Shown piece by piece: positions 21,553-29,795 of a stretch of DNA of 29,795 bases. The stretch spans positions 65,139-94,933 of the forward strand of contig VHZZ01001862.1 of assembly GCA_009801015.1 (NCBI GenBank), in the 5' to 3' direction. The notes under the pieces are model-generated. The model did no database searches. It was not told the origin of the DNA and worked only from the letters and a program-made list of their open reading frames with translations. Position 1 is the stretch's first letter, and every line of letters starts with the position of its first letter. Made by a program: the position numbers and the translations under genes. Origin of the DNA: Silene noctiflora (lineage: Eukaryota; Streptophyta; Magnoliopsida; Caryophyllales; Caryophyllaceae).

Positions 21553-22194
21553 ATATCTATGTCTTGCGATAACTTCCGTCTAGTCAACCATTACAATAGC
21601 TCTGATACGATGTAGAAAACAAATTGAATTTGCAGTTTGATCCCTCCCCCCTGGAACAAGCCCCGTTCTCTTGGACTGAAACTCTCTAAACTGAACCCAT
21701 ATATACTTCAAAATAACTTAAATGGAGATAATGTCATCCGTCCAAATGAGCAAAAAAAAGCGTATTTATGTCTTGCGTATTCACGTTTATCTCAGAGCCA
21801 TTCAATTATGTTTCAGTTGCACAAATGGATTAACGAGTCAGATGAGACAAGTGACAGTAATGAAATCGGTGAATCGAATGTATAGAATTGATTGAAATAG
21901 ACGGGGTAATAGTATTTATAATTGGAGAACTCACATCCAAACGCTAGCTCAAAGTCCATTTCTTTAAAAAATCCCACAGAAATCTGTTACTTGTGGAAGT
22001 GGGACATTTTGCAATAAATCGTATCATTCTACTACGCTCCGCACCCAGGCGCCCTCGCCTGCTTGCTTGAGAGTCCGAAAAACCCATTTTGGTGAAGAAA
22101 CGAGGAACGAAGGAGCAAATCATTTGAAACAAGAGAAAATTAGGGCTTAGATTTGGTTAATTTTTTTTTTTTTTTTTTTGTTTTTAATAACGAT
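21553..22194. other. Spacer with a possible leaderless exon-like patch
   Basis: Mostly AT-rich. Read on the minus strand, 22150-21930 starts like a plant transcript leader (AAGCCCTAATTTTCTCTTG) and holds a 62-codon open frame (22132-21944) with an arginine-rich middle, MGFSDSQASRRGRLGAERSR. It matches no family I know and ends without a splice site that I can defend. It could be the 5' remnant of a gene cut off by the retroelements to its right, or chance. A run of 18 T lies at about 22162-22180. A plus-strand open frame at 21637-21885 has no support. Confidence 0.3.
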
Positions 22195-22289
22195 AAAAAA
22201 AAAAGGTAGTGTACTACAATTTGCTTCGGCAGTAAATTTTGGGGGGACAATTTGCTTCGGCAGTAAAAAAAAAAGGTAGTGTACTACAA
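22195..22289. repeat. Mirrored-order (ABBA) duplication at the broken edge of the gypsy fragment
   Basis: Unit A, ten A followed by GGTAGTGTACTACAA, occurs at 22195-22219 and 22265-22289. Unit B, ACAATTTGCTTCGGCAGTAA, occurs at 22216-22235 and 22247-22266. All copies are direct and perfect, arranged A-B-B-A with a G-rich spacer (TTTTGGGGGG) in the middle. The gag similarity of the adjacent retroelement stops right here. The arrangement looks like filler DNA made by template switching during break repair. Confidence 0.85.
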
Positions 22290-22432
22290 CTTTCCTTCAC
22301 GAATTTTGAAGCGAAATGAGTAAGATCGTTGAATTTATCAGTATATTCTAGGACGAACAACTTCCCTTGGTTGAAATTCATAAATTCTTTGAGCCTTTAT
22401 TGCTTGAGCTTTTTGGGTAGAAGCGAGTCTTC

Positions 22433-22447
22433 AACATTGTCTTGAAG
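22433..22447. repeat. 5' target-site duplication of the LINE
   Basis: AACATTGTCTTGAAG, repeated at 26012-26026 immediately after the LINE poly(A). The first two A merge with the tail at the 3' copy, so 13 bp are unambiguous. It marks the insertion point within the gag remnant. Confidence 0.93.
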
Positions 22448-25400
22448 TTTTCTCACTTTCCTAATTCGGGTATCAGACATTTACCAATACAAGGCTCCGA
22501 TCATGCCCCCATTATCTTTGATTCTGATTTCTTTCAACCTAGGAGGGGTAGATCTCTTAAAATGGATGTGTGTGTTTTTGACTTTAATGAAACTTTGCAT
22601 CTACTGAAGAAGGAATGACCTCGTTATGATAAGGGTTCAGCCTCTTTCAAATTATTTACTAAATTAAACCGTATTCATGCTGCCTTCTGCAATTGGAGTT
22701 TCTTGAAACTTAAAGAATGAGGTGCTTTGTGGTATGACTTTGATGACAAACTTGAAAATGAATTGGAAGGTATTTTCAAAGGGAAAGATGAATCTGGCTA
22801 TAATTCATGTCATGATCAGTACCTAGGTTTCAACAAGGCTGCTGCCCTCTTTTGGAAACAAAGAGCAAAGTTACATTGGATAAAAGAAGGTGATGCTTGT
22901 ACCAAGTTCTTTTTTAATTCTGTGAATTGTAGGTATGGACGTAATTTCATTGCAAGAATTAGGAATCAAGCTAATGACTGGGTCTTGAAAGACACTGAAA
23001 TCCGGGAGAATTTTGATAATTATTTTATGGATATCTATGCTTCTCATGCTGATATTGAGGGTTTTGATGACTATTATGATTCCCATATGGATATGTTTTC
23101 TAAACTTCGATATAAACTGACTAATGATCAGCAAGACTTGTTCTCGAAATCTTACACTGCTAAAGAAGTTAGGAAAGCTGTTTTCCAATTGGGTCCCCTT
23201 AAATCTCCTGGTCCTGACGGAATTCAGGCTCTTTTCTATCAGAAGTTTTGGTTTCATATTAAAAAGGATGTTACGAAAGCAGTCTTAACTATCCTTTCAT
23301 CGGGACATATCTTGAAATACTTCAATCGGACTTCCATTGCTCTTATACCAAAAGTATCAAATCCTGAAACCGTTGATCAATATAGGCCCATCAGCTTATG
23401 CAACGTCATCATGAAGATTGTTACGAAATGTATTTCTAATCGTCTCCGAAAGGTTATTTCTTCTCTGGTTGGACCTTTTCAAAATGGTTTCATTCATGGA
23501 AGAAACATTAGTGACAATATTCTTATATCACATGAACTCTTCCATCATATTGCTAAAAAGACCACTGGGAAGAAAGGATTGCTTGCCTATAAGATTGATA
23601 TGAGTAAGGCATACGATTGTCTTAGTTGGAACTTTATTAGAGCAACCCTTATTCATATGAAATTCCCGGCTGTTTCTATTTATTTAATTATGAATTGCAT
23701 CTCTTCTGTTTTTTATAATGTCCTCCTCAATGGAAAGGCTGGAAAGACTTTCACTCCAACCAATGGTATAAGGCAAGGCTACCCTATGTCCCCATATATT
23801 TTTGCTCTTTGTACTGAAGTTTTCTCCCAGATGATTCTACACGAACAACAAAATCGTTTTTTGAAGGGTATTCTCCTATCCAGAAATGCGGTGCATGTAT
23901 CTCATTTGCTGTTTGCAGATGACTCTATATTTTTCGTTGAAGCACATCCACGGGTTTGTCGAAAATTAATGGATATTATTGATTCCTTTTGTTTCGCTTC
24001 TGGACAACGGCTAAATAACTCTAAATCTGCGATTATCTTTAGCCCTAATTGCACACTACGTTTTTCTCAATTATGTCTCAAAATCTTACGCTCTACTAAC
24101 AAAAAAGAGATGGGTAATTACCTTGGACTACCGACGGACTTTGGTCATTCTAAGAAGGAGGTTTTTGCATCGGTCATTGAAAAAGTTCGTAGAAGAATAG
24201 TCAGTTGGAATAACATTTACTTAACTCCTGCTGGTAAGCTAACCCTTATCTATTCAGTTCTATCTTCACTATCTATTTTCTCTCTATCGGCTTTCAAAAT
24301 GCCGATAAGTGTGACTGGAAAGATTGATTCTTTGCTCTCACATTTTTGGTGGAGTGGTACTGTCAGAAAGAATAGTTTGCATTGGAGTAGTAACTTGTTT
24401 ATCAACGCTCCTAAGTCTAAAGGTGGGTTGGGAATTCGTAATACAACTTGTCTGAATCAAAGCCTTCTAGCAAAGATTGGTTGGAGAATTTTAAAGGAGC
24501 CAGATGGTTTACTTAGCTCTACCTTAGGCAAGAAGTTGAATATTAATGTGGAAAGAGTGATGTCTCAGGCTAAGCTTTCAAAAGCTTCTACTTCTTGGGG
24601 TTGTAGAGGTATTCTATGGGGTCTAAGTTTGCTACGACCGTACTTATCTTGGCAAGTGGGTTTTCCTTCTCTTTTGGATGTCTGGAAGGACAAATGGATC
24701 TCAGGACGTTCTCTAGCTCAAATTCAGCAGCTTTCTTATGATGAGGTGATAGCTAAACCTCCTCTTTCCGTTTGCCAAATGCAAAGTGAGTCTGGTACTT
24801 GGAATATGGAGACCGTTCTCTCGCTATGTGGGGTTCAAGCTGCCCCTTTTATCTTAGCTTTGGATTTTCCTTCTGACGAATCTAATGACAATATCTTCTG
24901 GTCCCTTACTAGAAATGGAAATTATTCCATTAAAAGTGGTTACGCTAATGCTTTCAACTCGCTATGGGAGAAAAAAGCTTCTTCTACTGATCTTCATTGT
25001 ATGAGCCCTTCTACGATTTCGTTTTGTAAATCAAAACTTTGGTCACTTCCAGTCCATAACAAGTGGAAAGTCTTCCTATGGAAAATTTTGTCAAATTCGC
25101 TTCCCATTGGGGAAGAAGCACATAAACGTAATCTGGATTGGAATTATGATTGTGTTTTTTGTTCTGGAAATTCGGCTGTTGAATCCTTATCTCATCTCTT
25201 TCGGGATTGTCCGTTTGTCTCACGTTTATGGTTTGCTTCTCCCTTGGCAATTCGAAGTTGCTCTGGAGATGTTCTCTCTATTCAAAATTGGATCATCAAC
25301 TGGTTTTCAATGCTTAAAAATAAAGCGGATTTCATCTCCTCATGCTCTTTTTTCACTAGTACTTTATGGCGAATTTGGTGCCTGCATAATGAAGTTCGAT

Positions 25401-25972
25401 ATAATCATTCAGTGGTTTTTATCCCATAAACTATGTATACTCTGATGAAGAAGGCCAAACTTAACATCACAGTTAGACACATGCTTTCTAATAAAACCCG
25501 TCTTCGGTTGGAACCTGATGATGCCTCTGATATGGAGAATATTAGAAATTTCCATCCTTTCTGTCTTGTAGGCTCTAGGATCTGCCAAAATCATATTCGT
25601 CTTAAATGTGACGCTTCTTGGAATCATACTCTTCAAGCTTCGGCTGAGTGGCTCCTTCATGATGGGCTGTGTTCTACCTATGTTGGATCTGCCAGATTTT
25701 GGGCTGTCTCTCCCCTTCATGCGAAGGCCCTTGCTTTCAAGCATGCTATCTTGGACGCCTTTCGACGGGGATATAAACATATTGATGCATCATCTGATTG
25801 TATGAACTTCGTTCTTCAAATCTCCGGTCTTATTGATGTTGATCAAAATACAAGGGCGACGCTTGCATCTATTAATCTTTTACTTATGTCTTTTCATTTT
25901 TTTTCTATAAGTCACTGTCCTAGGAACCTTAATAGGATTTCTCACTCCATTGCAAAGTCTGCATTGGCTTGA
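22448..25972 (+). pseudogene. LINE ORF2 remnant: endonuclease end, reverse transcriptase, zf-RVT, RNase H
   Basis: One frame runs the whole length with no frameshift and three in-frame stops: TGA 22616-22618, TGA 22718-22720 and TAA 25427-25429. Landmarks: SDHAPI (endonuclease), SPGPDG (23204-23221), YRPISL and the reverse transcriptase palm, FADD catalytic box (23912-23923), a zinc-binding CVFC...HLFRDC segment (about 25148-25210), then RNase H with CDASW (near 25607), SDC and NRISHSIAK. Two conserved positions deviate: QGYPMSP stands where QGDPLSP is usual, and HAKALA has lysine (AAG, 25724-25726) where RNase H normally has the catalytic glutamate (AEALA). The longest open piece is about 900 codons (22727-25429). 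As it stands it cannot make an active full protein. Confidence 0.92.
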
Positions 25973-26011
25973 TCATTCTGTTTTCTCTTACTGTCAAAAA
26001 AAAAAAAAAAA
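22448..26011 (+). mobile_element. 5'-truncated LINE (plant L1-type non-LTR retrotransposon)
   Basis: About 3.56 kb, bounded by the duplication AACATTGTCTTGAAG (22433-22447 and 26012-26026) and ending in about 16-18 A. The sequence enters inside the C-terminal part of the AP endonuclease domain (HLPIQGSDHAPI at about 22477-22512, containing the family SDH motif). It continues through the reverse transcriptase, a zf-RVT zinc-binding segment and an RNase H domain, then a short 3' tail. ORF1 and most of the endonuclease are missing, as is usual when reverse transcription stops early. It inserted into the gag of a gypsy element on the opposite strand. Near-complete open frames and a perfect duplication indicate a fairly young copy. 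Confidence 0.95.
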
Positions 26012-26026
26012 AACATTGTCTTGAAG
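26012..26026. repeat. 3' target-site duplication of the LINE
   Basis: Second copy of AACATTGTCTTGAAG directly after the poly(A) tail. The gag remnant of the host gypsy element resumes immediately afterwards on the minus strand. Confidence 0.93.
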
Positions 26027-26533
26027 AGGCTCCAATCCACATAAGGGTCTTGAGTAGCGGTAGCCAGTAGGACCCATCAAAGTCCACCAACGATCGGCCT
26101 CCTTCACGAGAAAGTGAGAGGCAAGCTTCACTTTATCTTGGTCTTGAACTTCACAGAGGGAGAAGTTCTTCTTCATGTCGCGGAACCACTCCGAAAGCAA
26201 CAAGGTCAACCCCTCCTCCATAAGTCCTAGCATTGTTTCTTGAGAGTTGAATTGTTATCCATGCAAAACTTCCTTGACGATTTCCTTGATGAGCGGGAGG
26301 GTTGGGAATAGCATTAAGATTGACACCTTGTATGTTTTGAAGAATTTGAGAGAGGGCTTGCATGATCGTGTTCTCCACGTTTGTTGGCCTCACCATCTTC
26401 TTGCACAAAACCAAACAAGTTAGTGACTACCATATTAGGTCCTTAGTTCTACCCCACTCTCTTATTCATTATTTTTATGGTCAAGTATTGTTTAAAGGGT
26501 TGGGGAGCACGTGTGTGCGTCGAGAGCATCAAT
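26027..26533 (-). pseudogene. Gag remnant of the Ty3/gypsy fragment
   Basis: Fossil. Reading on the minus strand away from the primer-binding site there is an N-terminal gag-like stretch (ENTIMQALSQILQNIQG and similar), then a retrotrans_gag-like segment with DKVKLASHFLVKEADRWW and nearby FRDMKKNF. Gag is the structural nucleocapsid precursor of LTR retrotransposons. The region is broken and further divided by the LINE. It is no longer functional. Confidence 0.8.
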
Positions 26534-26545
26534 GCTCTGATACCA
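26534..26545 (-). other. Primer-binding site (initiator Met tRNA type)
   Basis: On the minus strand this reads TGGTATCAGAGC, the classic match to the 3' end of plant initiator methionine tRNA that primes minus-strand synthesis in many LTR retrotransposons. It lies two bases inside the LTR end, exactly where expected, which fixes both the LTR border and the orientation. Confidence 0.93.
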
Positions 26546-26547
26546 AC

Positions 26548-28738
26548 TGTGACACCCTGTTATTTAGGACGCCAAATATTAACTGAAAAGAAAGGATACG
26601 CAGCGAAAAATACGACATTTTTAAAACTTTTCAAAGTCTAAAAGCGAAGAGTCACTAACATAACTAAACTGAAACAAAGTGAATGTAATAGTTAGGTTTT
26701 ACAAATCACAATAAACGAGTGTTGGGGAAAACATATCCCNCGAATGACAATAGTTCAAAGATAAGTCTAAAATATGAAAAGAAAAGGCCTAGGGTGCATG
26801 CTCGCTAGCCCACAAGTCTCCTCCATGCAACACTAACCTACACCTGTCATCCATGTAAACATGAATGCCACAGTCAGTGGGGAGTAACTCAAGGTTCTCT
26901 CAGCCACAATACATTAAGATAAACGTGATTAAGCACATTAACATATGAGGCATACATAATGATTATTATAATTAAGGGAAAACATTAGACATTAAACATT
27001 AATTAGTAACGAGGACAGTAGACGAATAAATGAAAGATGAGAGAAACATTAACAAACCAATATACTTTTGAAATACAACAACCAAACACGAGTATGTAAT
27101 ATAAGTGAAGAATGTCTACTACACAACGTCATACAAGACTCCAAACCACACTTAGACGATAACACAACCCTTGGTAAGACGACTAGCTAAGTACGTTTTG
27201 GCCTAAGACCTGGATCCATACTCTCGGAAAGTAAACCCCTATCCAATTCGACATGCGGTATAATTGTCCGCACCCAAGACTCGACAATAACAATCGAGCA
27301 CCCAATCGCTAAACCCACGAAAGCGGTGGAAGATCTAAGGTAGAAGTCAAGCATAGAGATAGATACAAGACAAACCTTCACGGATACGACTCACAAAAAA
27401 CCCACGTAAGAGGACTCATATATGAACCTTATATGACAACTCATGTGAATAAAACGTAAACAATTCATACATATATCATTCATTAAACATATGAGTGAAT
27501 AAGAAATGAAATAGGAAAACAGGGGTTCGGCTGCCGGCCAACCGGCCCAGCCATCCTGTCAAACAAATTTTCCAAAAACATATCAAGAACCTCCCAGCCG
27601 GCAGTGGATCGACAGTCGGCCCACCAACTGGGAGAACACTCACGTTTCCAAAAAGCCAAAATGAAACAAAAACTTCTCAGCCGGTCCACCGGTTAGGACA
27701 ACAACCAAATAAGAATTTCAACCAAACTTACAGGGACTCCCAGTCGGCCAAGGGTGACCGGTAGCCGGTCAACCGGCTGGGACAACATCCACAATGCAAA
27801 ACTCAAAATGAAACAAGAACTTCCCAACTGGCCTGTGGATCGGCAGCCGGTCACCCGACTGGGGACACCTGTTTAAGGACTCCAGTACATTTTGCATACA
27901 ACATGATTTCCAAACTCGAATTCTAGCATGTTTATGAGATGGAAACACGTATAGGACATAAAAATCAGCATTTAAACCAACAACCATCCAAGATATGTTT
28001 AATTCTTCAACCAATGATTTACATTTACACAATTTTCATGAATTCTTGAGAAAGTTTGTGTCATACATGACCAAGATGACAAATTTATCACAATTCAGCC
28101 ATGAAAACAACTAGTTATCCAACATTCACATAAAATGAACATGTTAAACCACAACAAGCATGAAATATTACAAAGTATGCAAATTTTCCAACTTTAACAT
28201 GTAGAACACCAAATTAACACAAATAAACATAAAAATGCAAGTGTATTGTCGAGTAACCTATCACCGTTACCTTATGAGCACTTCACTCTTCGGATGAATC
28301 TTCAAGTATGTAAGAATCCGCTTCCAGGTCGTCCAAATTTGCACCTAAAACAGAATTCAAAATATTAGAAGGAGAATTCATTCATTAGGGCTCTCTAAGG
28401 ATTTCGAAAATGGACAAAGAGGAAGAAAGACGGTTCCTTTCTTACTTACAAAGAAGGAGAATGAAAATAGGAGAATATTGGCGCGAAAATCAAAGGAATT
28501 GGTTGAGAAATGAAGAAGTTATGAAGATTTCAAGTTTGAAGAATTTTGAGCTCAACAATGGTGTTTGTCTAGAACGGAGTTTGCTGAAAATAAGATGAAG
28601 GAAGAGGGGTTTATGAGGGGTTGAGTGGGAAAATGGTATCATATGGATCTTTATACCAACTTAGGCCCAACACAACTCAAAATGAATAAAATAGCTAAAT
28701 TACTTCTAAAACCGTTTACAAAATTCCCGGGTGTTACA
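26548..28738 (-). repeat. Long terminal repeat (5' LTR) of the gypsy fragment, 2191 bp
   Basis: On the minus strand it starts TGTAACACCC at 28738 and ends GGGTGTCACA at 26548. The ends are inverted copies with one mismatch and begin TG/end CA as LTRs do. Adjacent to the right is TTACT, the likely 5-bp target duplication, whose partner is lost with the other end. At 2.2 kb the LTR is long but within the range of plant Ty3/gypsy elements. It has no credible genes; short open frames (for example 28410-28598) are not supported. One ambiguous base lies at 26740. Confidence 0.88.
27521..27870. repeat. GC-rich, CCGG-studded imperfect repeats within the LTR
   Basis: Five or so degenerate units with words such as GCCGGCCAACCGGCCCAG, CAGCCGGCAGTGGATCG, CAGCCGGTCCACCGG, GGTAGCCGGTCAACCGGCTGGG and GGATCGGCAGCCGGTCACCC, separated by AT-rich spacers with AACAAGAACTTCCCA-like words. 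Units are spaced 60-120 bp. Each contains small palindromes around CCGG and GGCCGG. The block stands out against the AT-rich LTR around it. Confidence 0.75.
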
Positions 28739-29500
28739 TTACTGTTATCTAGTTGTATGCCTAGTGGAGCACTAAACAAACTGCACCAACATCATCATTA
28801 ATGCGCAAAGTTCATACAGACGTAGAACAAAAATACAGATAACAAAATAATTACAGCATGCTCTTGAGTTTTTGTGTTTCCTGTTGTTTTCTGGTTGTTG
28901 AACTTGCTATTTCTGCTTTCTACACTTGTTGTATGACTCCTAACTGGTTGGTTGTTGTACTACCTATTTTAATGGTCCATAAAATGAGTACAGCAACCAA
29001 CCAAAGTTGATGGTTGGTGTCTTAATTGTCCTAACCACACATGTCAATGAAATATTGTGACTCTGGCATTATTGTGTCTACCAATTCAGTAATACTATTG
29101 AAGAGTTGGGAACGATAAACAACTAAGAGGGGGAGGGGGTGAATTAGGTGTACCCTTTTTAAATTTTCTCAATTACTTGGTTAGAGGTTATGATGTGTTG
29201 TATTTTTATATACTTTTTACCCCCATTTTAGCTCACATTTTCATGTCATTTGCACTTTTATAAAATGTTTTATGAGCTAAATTCGTGTTCTAGATGACTT
29301 GCATGCTTTATCGTGTTTTTGTAGGAAATGGAGTGGTTTTTCCTAACAAATTGGCATTCATCATGGATCACGAGGCTAGGAGAGTCGAGTCTAGGCCATG
29401 AAGGGGCGTTTTGGACATTTCAAGTAACCCGAGGAATAAAGGAATGAAGTTTGGTTGCTTGTCGTGAGAAGAATTCAAGCCTTAAAAGATGTTGCTCATG
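28739..29500. other. Unassigned spacer beyond the LTR
   Basis: No gene is recognisable. From about 29130 the text (AGAGGGGGAGGGGGTGAATT, then a long T-rich tract and TGTTTTTGTAGGAAATGG near 29314) has the flavour of the non-coding part of a plant LTR retrotransposon. I found no ends or coding domains, so it stays unassigned. Confidence 0.35.
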
Positions 29501-29506
29501 CCCCAT

Positions 29507-29666
29507 GCAGCCACCCCGGTGGCCAGGGGTGGCGAAGACCTAAAGATTTGAAGAAATTGAAGAAGCCGAGGGGAGCCGCATTGGCCCCGGTCGGGGTGAC
29601 GTGCCCCGGACCACCGGGGTGGCTGCAAAGTGGACTTTACTTGAAGAAATTGAAGAAACCGAGGGG
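29507..29666. repeat. GC-rich inverted repeat with an overlapping direct repeat
   Basis: GCAGCCACCCCGGTGG at 29507-29522 is the exact reverse complement of CCACCGGGGTGGCTGC at 29611-29626, enclosing 88 bp that contain further CCCCGG/CCGGGG words and could fold into a branched stem. A 26-bp direct repeat beginning TTGAAGAAATTGAAGAA occurs at 29548-29573 and 29641-29666 with one mismatch. The open frame through this region (29455-29682) is repeat-derived and not called as a gene. Confidence 0.85.
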
Positions 29667-29795
29667 GGTTGTGTTAGGGTAAGTGTCCTCAACAATGGTA
29701 CGATCACGATGGTGATTTAAATATCATTATTATAATCTCAATGTAAGAATACGCAAGGGATGATTCTTCTATAAAATCAACTGGTCATCATTTAT

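Larger units (their letters stand above)
22290..28738 (-). mobile_element. Ty3/gypsy LTR retrotransposon fragment, broken, interrupted by a LINE
   Basis: Fossil element on the minus strand. From right to left: one LTR (26548-28738), a primer-binding site (26534-26545), and a gag region that continues on both sides of an inserted LINE. The remainder (protease, reverse transcriptase, integrase, second LTR) is absent from this window; similarity stops near 22290. Gag-like words on the minus strand include DKVKLASHFLVKEADRWW and, beyond the LINE, an EFMNFNQGKL-type stretch, as in Ty3/gypsy retrotrans_gag domains. The fragment is clearly broken. With only one LTR, age cannot be measured from LTR divergence; it must predate the LINE. 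Confidence 0.85.

Noticed and set aside
22871-23257. 128-codon minus-strand frame opposite the LINE
   Set aside because: Shadow of the reverse transcriptase frame on the plus strand.
28410-28598. 62-codon charged frame within the LTR
   Set aside because: Lies in the long terminal repeat with no known product and no conservation visible from sequence alone.
29455-29682. 75-codon frame with repeated KKLKKPRG words
   Set aside because: It arises from the direct and inverted repeats in that region; no domain or gene context supports it.

Overview
The window looks like plant nuclear DNA, most likely from a eudicot. It has GT-AG introns, AT-rich spacers, Stowaway-like and hAT-like miniature transposons, a plant-type LINE and a fragment of a Ty3/gypsy element. 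The style of the small repeats suggests Caryophyllales (spinach/beet/quinoa-like), but that is a guess. Single ambiguous bases (n) lie at 2300 and 26740.

Layout. 1-7700 is intergenic and packed with small DNA transposons: a Stowaway-like hairpin (1001-1094), two members of one hAT-like family filled with GGGTC repeats (1118-1559 and 1625-2992, both with perfect 8-bp target duplications), a foldback MITE that the second of these interrupts, a possible solo LTR (3167-3421), another Stowaway-like MITE (3451-3709), a second hAT-like family (3782-4319) and a decayed relic of the first (6778-7061). 7726-9900 is a complete S-adenosylmethionine synthetase gene with a TATA box, a leader intron and one uninterrupted coding exon of 396 codons. 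10787-20857 is a complete full-size ABCG (PDR-type) ABC transporter on the minus strand. I rebuilt it exon by exon: 24 exons, 4347 coding bases, 1448 residues, every junction GT-AG and in frame, with a TATA box just upstream. The two genes converge tail to tail with about 1 kb between their stop codons. 20858-22290 is spacer with one MITE. 22290-28738 is a broken fragment of a minus-strand Ty3/gypsy element (one 2.2-kb LTR, primer-binding site, gag remnants). A 5'-truncated plus-strand LINE (22448-26011, target duplication of 13-15 bp) has inserted into its gag region. 28739-29795 is unassigned repeat-like DNA with GC-rich inverted and direct repeats.

How the genes work together. SAM synthetase is a cytosolic enzyme of methionine and methyl-group metabolism. 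The ABCG protein is a membrane exporter or importer whose substrate cannot be read from sequence. They are neighbours, and I see no functional link between them. I found no previously undescribed multi-gene system. The most unusual features are the GGGTC-filled hAT family with its nested insertion, the very intact LINE whose few lesions all look like C-to-T decay, and the mirrored ABBA duplication at the broken edge of the gypsy fragment.
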